A stretch of DNA of 43,000 nt, taken from IMG/VR virus record IMGVR_UViG_3300022896_000003, positions 1 to 43,000 of that record. One strand, given 5' to 3'. This DNA is from a virus. Positions within the stretch are counted from its first letter, which is position 1; each line of letters opens with the position of its first letter. The notes under the pieces are model-generated. The model saw only the letters and a program-made list of their open reading frames with translations. It had not been told where the DNA came from and searched no databases. Of the stretch, positions 38,639 to 43,000 are shown in pieces. The position numbers and the translations under genes were made by a program.

Positions 38639-41617
38639 TTAGTTAGCCGCTGGACCCCACCATGAACCAGTACCGATTTTTGCAGTTATGTCACCCGTGC
38701 CTCCACCTGCCCCGCCAGCCGTTCCGGTGATCTTTAAAATATTTGTGTTCGTGAAGGTTAATCCGGTCAAGTCCGTCTCTGTCGTATAAATTGCTGTGCT
38801 TGCTCCTGGCGTGCTGATCTTAACAGTTGATCGGGCAGTGCTTGCGCCGGTTCTTATGATCAAGACCTCGATATTCCAACCACCAGTGGCAGATATTGTC
38901 AAGGCTCCAGTATCTCCAATTGTAGTTCCTGCGAACAAAACTTTAAGTTGGCCTGTAGCGGTTATATCGCTGAATGTACCCGCATATTCAGCTTTAATCT
39001 TTTCACCGTTGGCTGCTAAAGTACTCGCAGGTGTGGTGTATGAATAAAGATCCGTTTCCCCGGTACCTGTATTTGAAGCGTCAGCAAAATTATCGAATAC
39101 CGTTCCACCTTGTGCGTACCTCAAAGCACTGGCCTTAGTTTCGTAATGAGAACCGTTATATTCGTGCGTGGCCGCTTCTGCTGTTGTGAGTATTGTACCA
39201 GACGTATACTTTAATGGTGCCGTGTTCGCAGTAGCGGTACCGGCTGGTAATTGAAGACGTGCCGTAGCTGTCGTACTTGCATTTCCTATGTTGACTCTAC
39301 CTGATGCCGATATATTCATTTGTACTGTTCCTGTCCCAGCACTATATGTACTTAATAAAAACTTAGCAGAATTATCTGCACCGTCTCTAACAAATCCCAA
39401 CGAACCAGCACTGTTATCCACTGCATCTGTATCCCTATTCTGAAAAAACAATAATCCACCAAACCCATCAGCCATCGTGCCCGTAGATATAGCTTTTATT
39501 ATAGATGAAGCAAATGATGTATTTGTATTCGCTACCTGTCTCTGCATTGCATAAGCACTGCTGTTACCATTACCAAAAACCAGATCGTTTACTCCCACCA
39601 GAGCGGAAAATGTAATAGAGGATTCGAATAAGTTTGACGCAATAACATTATTATCAGACGTAGAGGATGTCTTGACAGCTACGTCAGAAACTCCAGCAAG
39701 AAACGTATTACCAATAACCGTGTTATAAGATCCCGCCGTAAGCAATATATACCTGGAAGGAGCAGCAGCGTATGGGTCATTGCTTGCTGTTGTATGTAGG
39801 TTTGCAACGTTAAAAAAGTTGTCAGTTATCTTATTATAGAAAGAAGTTGTCGAAAAGATTATCGGTGTTATAGCGTTTGAAATAAAATTGTTGTTGCTGA
39901 TAATTGAAGGTCTGTATTGATCAGCAACAGTAGAGTAAATAATAGGTCCCCAGTTGTGATTAAACTGGTTATTAGAGATCTGCATCTTACCGTTATTGGC
40001 CGCACCGCCCTCCATGTGAATTCCGCCCCCATGATCAACACCACCCCACCTTCCAAGGGTACCGGTAAATTGACACTGCGACACAAGCCCATTCGCTCCG
40101 TTATAGCTCCATATGCCACAGTTAATATTACTAAAGCTACACCCCGTAATTTTATAGTATTCAACTGCGTCGTTAAGATACAATCCAATGCCTTTCGCTG
40201 TGTTCGAATTGTAGTCGAATGATGAGGAGCCTAGAACATTAAAAAATTGACAGTTTAATATAGTCGGTCCTGGAACCCTATAATCAGAAATAGTAAATGT
40301 GGGTGAATTAGCAAGCTTCAAACCTATATCATTTTCATCTTCAAAATTGAAAAAACTACAATCTTGAATTATTGTCACCCCCATAACCCCATCAATATCA
40401 ATACCTGTAGTATTTGCGGCTACGTTATTCAAGTCCATGTTAAGCCCTCGTATAGCGACCCCGGCAACGCCATCAATATCAATCATAGCAACGTTAGTGC
40501 TTGTTCCATTCACAAGGTTTGCCCCCTCAGAATAAATCCTAACGCGGTTCATATTAAATATTACAATAGGACTGGACACTGTGTACACTCCGGCCGGGAA
40601 CCAAATATTAACATCTGAACTTGCAGCTAGTCCAGCTAAGTATGTTTGAAGAGCTGCCACGGTTGAGACAACGTAAAAGTTACTGTAGTTGCCCTGCTTC
40701 AATGCCAAAGCATCAAAAAGTACATCTTCGCTTGGAGATGTGGTAGTTACCCCGTTGGTGATTGTCTGCGTGGTGACCGTCAAATTTCCGGACCCTAAAA
40801 TCGAAGTGCTATTAACAGTCTTGATGTTCGTTCCTGAAACTAAGGCCGCTTGTTTCTCTGCATCCAGTTCCGCGTTAGTCGCGGCTTGGTTGGTAGCCGC
40901 CAAATTTCCGGCAGGTGTGGTCACTACGTTGGCTGCTGGAATTGATCCGGTAGTTACCGTTCCTAAAGTCGTTATCGAAGTTTGGCCTACGTAAGTAGCC
41001 GCGATGTCAATTGCGGGAGTTGTACCCCCTGATGACGTAATCCTGTTTGTTGTTCCTGTTACCGCCGTTACCGATCCACCGCCAGCCTCGGCCGCAACCT
41101 CTGCAATAGCGGCTTGTACATCCGTTGCCGAAACTGTTCCACCTGGTGTAAATGGCACTTCTGAAGCCACCGGAAAGGTTAAAACAGGATTCGCCGGGTC
41201 AGTGTTGTCAACCCCGTCACCGGTTACGCTTTCAACTGTACCGGAACCCCCTCCGCCACCACCGATAGAATAATCCCATTTCCCTGATGCTTTATGAATG
41301 AAGATCATGTAAGCATCCTTAGTAGTCGAGATTACCGGCGTGGCATCTTGGAAATCACATCCTGAACAAACCACAGTGATCATTCCAGTGGTGTCAGGCT
41401 TGGCAACAAGCTGGGCTCCTATTGGAAATCCTGTCGCCTCACTGATCGTAAAGGTTACCCCTGTTAAAGAAGTCGTTTGAACGATCTTCGTGTTGGCATC
41501 TGCAAGTTCGAATGTCGTGCCCCCGCTTACTGTTCTATAAGTATAGTACCTGTTCGCGCTCTGACCGAAAGCCAGCGAGGTGATAAGTAGAAGAAATGGT
41601 ATGAGTAATTTTTTCAT
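38639..41617 (-). CDS. Large tail fibre/spike-like beta-helix protein with signal peptide
   Basis: A 992-residue protein starting MKKLLIPFLLLITSLAFGQS, a clear Sec signal. Residues ~130-320 are Ala/Thr/Val-rich fibre-like (VSATDVQAAIAEVAAEAGGG). About 330-700 is a parallel beta helix (IRGLNMDLNNVAANTTGIDI; ISNNNFISNAITPIIFS). The C-terminus has the common fibre pattern RLQLPAGTATANTAPLKYTS near residue 850. Probably the receptor-binding or glycan-degrading fibre. The ATG overlaps the stop of a typical fibre N-terminal protein. The signal peptide is the main oddity. Confidence 0.75.
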   Translation of the reverse strand: MKKLLIPFLLLITSLAFGQSANRYYTYRTVSGGTTFELADANTKIVQTTSLTGVTFTISEATGFPIGAQLVAKPDTTGMITVVCSGCDFQDATPVISTTKDAYMIFIHKASGKWDYSIGGGGGGSGTVESVTGDGVDNTDPANPVLTFPVASEVPFTPGGTVSATDVQAAIAEVAAEAGGGSVTAVTGTTNRITSSGGTTPAIDIAATYVGQTSITTLGTVTTGSIPAANVVTTPAGNLAATNQAATNAELDAEKQAALVSGTNIKTVNSTSILGSGNLTVTTQTITNGVTTTSPSEDVLFDALALKQGNYSNFYVVSTVAALQTYLAGLAASSDVNIWFPAGVYTVSSPIVIFNMNRVRIYSEGANLVNGTSTNVAMIDIDGVAGVAIRGLNMDLNNVAANTTGIDIDGVMGVTIIQDCSFFNFEDENDIGLKLANSPTFTISDYRVPGPTILNCQFFNVLGSSSFDYNSNTAKGIGLYLNDAVEYYKITGCSFSNINCGIWSYNGANGLVSQCQFTGTLGRWGGVDHGGGIHMEGGAANNGKMQISNNQFNHNWGPIIYSTVADQYRPSIISNNNFISNAITPIIFSTTSFYNKITDNFFNVANLHTTASNDPYAAAPSRYILLTAGSYNTVIGNTFLAGVSDVAVKTSSTSDNNVIASNLFESSITFSALVGVNDLVFGNGNSSAYAMQRQVANTNTSFASSIIKAISTGTMADGFGGLLFFQNRDTDAVDNSAGSLGFVRDGADNSAKFLLSTYSAGTGTVQMNISASGRVNIGNASTTATARLQLPAGTATANTAPLKYTSGTILTTAEAATHEYNGSHYETKASALRYAQGGTVFDNFADASNTGTGETDLYSYTTPASTLAANGEKIKAEYAGTFSDITATGQLKVLFAGTTIGDTGALTISATGGWNIEVLIIRTGASTARSTVKISTPGASTAIYTTETDLTGLTFTNTNILKITGTAGGAGGGTGDITAKIGTGSWWGPAAN

Positions 41618-41967
41618 ATAATTTTCCAGTCTGATAATGTGTTCCCGGGAGAATTTACGATCGCCTTTAAGATGGTCTTATCCCCGCTGCCTATTGCAAT
41701 CCCTCCCGGAAGTCCTGCAGTCGTTCCTACAGTCACTAGCCATTCGTCGCCAGCCGATATGGCCCCTGCTGTTCCCGATCCACCTGAAGAAGGATAGGCA
41801 TCTCCTGAGGCGTCATAGTTGCCCCGGAAGTGCTCCGCTCCTCCTGCACCCCCGACAACCTCAGCGGCGGTTATTTTTTTATTCAAACCCCCTTGTACGA
41901 CTTCAAAAAGCTCTGCGCCTGTTAAAGCTGTCGCGGTAGCTAGTTCGCTGATCCTTGCATTTGCCAT
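41614..41967 (-). CDS. Tail fibre/head fibre-type N-terminal protein
   Basis: A 117-residue protein starting MANARISELATATALTGAEL, the hallmark opening of many phage tail or head fibre proteins (ISEL-x-TA-x-LTG-x-EL-x-VVQGG). Gly/Ser-rich middle and a short C-terminal domain (AIVNSPGNTLSDWKII). It may be the virion-attached adaptor of the large fibre downstream. Confidence 0.7.
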   Translation of the reverse strand: MANARISELATATALTGAELFEVVQGGLNKKITAAEVVGGAGGAEHFRGNYDASGDAYPSSGGSGTAGAISAGDEWLVTVGTTAGLPGGIAIGSGDKTILKAIVNSPGNTLSDWKII

Positions 41968-42149
41968 TATTCTAAAAGTCTAAATCCACCATCTTCTAAA
42001 AGTCTATAAAATCCGTCTTCCAATAGTCTGAAACTCTCATTCGCAGGAGTCGAGCCGTTCACCTTAAACCGGTTTCTATTGCACAGTCCAGTCCGCACCT
42101 TGCCGGTGTTTATTTTCTGTCTGTTCGATATGCAAAGCCCTACTCTCAT
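41967..42149 (-). CDS. Small basic protein with RLLEDG repeats
   Basis: A 60-residue protein starting MRVGLCISNRQKINTGKV. Two RLLEDG units and a final RLLE at the C-terminus (residues ~41-60), the same repeat that ends the 596-residue tail protein at 14584. N-terminal part basic with NR-rich segments. Overlaps the fibre N-terminal gene by one base. Probably virion-associated. Confidence 0.6.
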   Translation of the reverse strand: MRVGLCISNRQKINTGKVRTGLCNRNRFKVNGSTPANESFRLLEDGFYRLLEDGGFRLLE

Positions 42150-42505
42150 TTCACTTTCAGTACTCCAAACATTAACGCGATCTCATAACCCCCGCTCTGA
42201 ACGTAGCCCATTTCATACCAGTAGTTGCCGTTGTCCTCGAAAGTCATATCCAGCACGCTAAAGTTCATCACAAGAGCGGATCCGTTCTGCGTCAAGACCA
42301 AATTTTTGATCAACGTCCCGATTCTTTCGTTATAAACCCGGAAATATCCTGAGCTAAACCCAGGAAAATCAAAGTCTACCTCCTCTTCCTCTAAATCATC
42401 GTCACAATCATCGGTAAAGAATTCAGTTTCACGTGAAACCACTGCTTGCCGGTTGAAAATAACCAGTTCTTGTTCCCTGCCATCGAATAAATTATGTCTA
42501 ATCAT
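42146..42505 (-). CDS. Hypothetical protein after the adaptor, probable structural
   Basis: A 119-residue protein starting MIRHNLFDGREQELVIF. An acidic stretch (TDDCDDDLEEEEVDFD, about 31-46) divides a short N-terminus from a beta-rich C-terminus (GNYWYEMGYVQSGGYEIALM). Overlaps both neighbours. Position suggests a connector or fibre attachment protein. Confidence 0.55.
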   Translation of the reverse strand: MIRHNLFDGREQELVIFNRQAVVSRETEFFTDDCDDDLEEEEVDFDFPGFSSGYFRVYNERIGTLIKNLVLTQNGSALVMNFSVLDMTFEDNGNYWYEMGYVQSGGYEIALMFGVLKVK

Positions 42506-42989
42506 GGCAGCGGCATTTATATTTATGTTCGCACTTGTGTTTGTTCTTCACCGCACTGATATGAAACGCATTTCCAGTAACTTTTTTGTTACAGGAGTAC
42601 GGATAAAGTGGATAGTCGGCGTAATGGTTATTTAGATAGTCTAAGAGCAGTTGTTTATAGTACGCTGCCTGGTATTTAGCATCCTTCGTAAGGATCGCCA
42701 TCTGAATATCTGTCGCCGCCGTACTGTTCTCCTCGGTATGCACTCTAAATCCTGCCCGAGTCTTTTTAAAGTTCGCCTTAGGAACCCAAAATTCATGCGT
42801 CTGCCAGGCCACATATTGTTTTACGTAAGGATCAAAGAGTGATTGATATACCACTGTCGTAAACGGGGTGCCTACCTTGTATTCTAAAATGAAAGCCTGG
42901 TAAAACTCGTCTCCCATTAACATGCGCAAGGTTTCTTGGGCGCGGTGGATCAGGTGAGATACTTCTTTATCCGGAAGGTTCTCGGGCAT
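42498..42989 (-). CDS. Head-tail adaptor protein, main part (joins to 1-175)
   Basis: The in-window frame starts at MPENLPDKEVSHLIHR, but across the circular join it extends 18 residues upstream to the ATG at base 175, giving 181 residues. Helical N-terminal part (AQETLRMLMGDEFYQAF), followed by YKVGTPFTTVVYQSLFDPYVKQYV, and a helical end with a Cys/His-rich tail (NKHKCEHKYKCRCHD), which could bind zinc. Between portal and fibre genes, it fits a head-tail connector. The two-base deficit at 42995 breaks the upstream frame in this copy. Confidence 0.7.
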   Translation of the reverse strand: MPENLPDKEVSHLIHRAQETLRMLMGDEFYQAFILEYKVGTPFTTVVYQSLFDPYVKQYVAWQTHEFWVPKANFKKTRAGFRVHTEENSTAATDIQMAILTKDAKYQAAYYKQLLLDYLNNHYADYPLYPYSCNKKVTGNAFHISAVKNKHKCEHKYKCRCHD

Positions 42990-43000
42990 ATCACTCGTCT
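42869..43000. repeat. Terminal direct repeat, right copy
   Basis: Repeats bases 1-134, identical for 126 bases, then lacking one AC dinucleotide (CAC instead of CACAC). Marks the join of a circular map. Because the repeat sits within a gene and is not flanked by special sequence, it is more likely assembly overlap than a biological end. Confidence 0.9.

Noticed and set aside
1-43000. CRISPR arrays or insertion sequences
   Set aside because: No regularly spaced repeats and no transposase genes seen; the only long repeat is the terminal overlap.

Overview
The window is essentially one complete genome of a tailed phage (Caudoviricetes, HK97-type capsid) infecting a Bacteroidota host. Phage identity rests on terminase small and large subunits, portal, ClpP-type prohead protease, major capsid protein, tape measure, tail fibres and an N-acetylmuramoyl-L-alanine amidase. 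The host is inferred from TAnnTTTG-type promoters with a TTG/TTTG box 19-21 nt upstream, from signal peptides ending in FGQ/FAQ/AAQ, and from the weak ribosome binding sites. The first 134 bases recur at the end (42869-43000) with a 2-base difference. The contig is therefore circular or terminally redundant, with a unit of about 42.87 kb, and the head-tail adaptor gene runs across the join.

There are two transcription blocks. The early block is on the plus strand (21391-32399): about 40 small, tightly packed genes, mostly with ATGA stop/start overlaps. It includes ASCH, YopX, GNAT-like, ribbon-helix-helix, Cys-rich zinc-ribbon and membrane proteins and a candidate unimolecular spanin. No polymerase, helicase, primase, integrase or lysis-lysogeny integration gene was recognised. 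Inside it, at 25425-25926, a gene-free stretch carries a very good promoter followed by a pseudoknotted, apparently non-coding RNA.

The late block is on the minus strand. It runs from 20569 down to 1, across the join, and from 43000 down to 32416. In transcription order it reads: HNH nuclease, coiled-coil protein, small lipoprotein, TerS, TerL, tail-chaperone-like gene with a probable -1 frameshift, tail completion proteins, large tail proteins, tape measure, HTH protein, protease, capsid, candidate tail tube, terminator, a nine-gene sugar/methyltransferase cassette (6941-1748), portal, adaptor, fibre genes, four successive exported proteins (two beta-helix proteins, a small coiled-coil protein and a CBM6-like protein), and finally a lysis cluster with an amidase and several small membrane proteins. 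Placing tail genes before the capsid, and the portal after a glycan cassette, departs from the usual terminase-portal-protease-capsid-tail order.

The blocks diverge from a 0.53-kb control region (20860-21390). A ribbon-helix-helix protein (20707-20859) is transcribed leftward from a promoter overlapped by two GTAGTAC repeats. The rightward early promoter has two more copies of the same repeat between its boxes. This looks like a compact repressor-operator switch and, with the structured RNA and the exported-protein and glycan cassettes, is the most interesting content of the window. Convergent transcription ends near 32400 at a hairpin usable in both directions.
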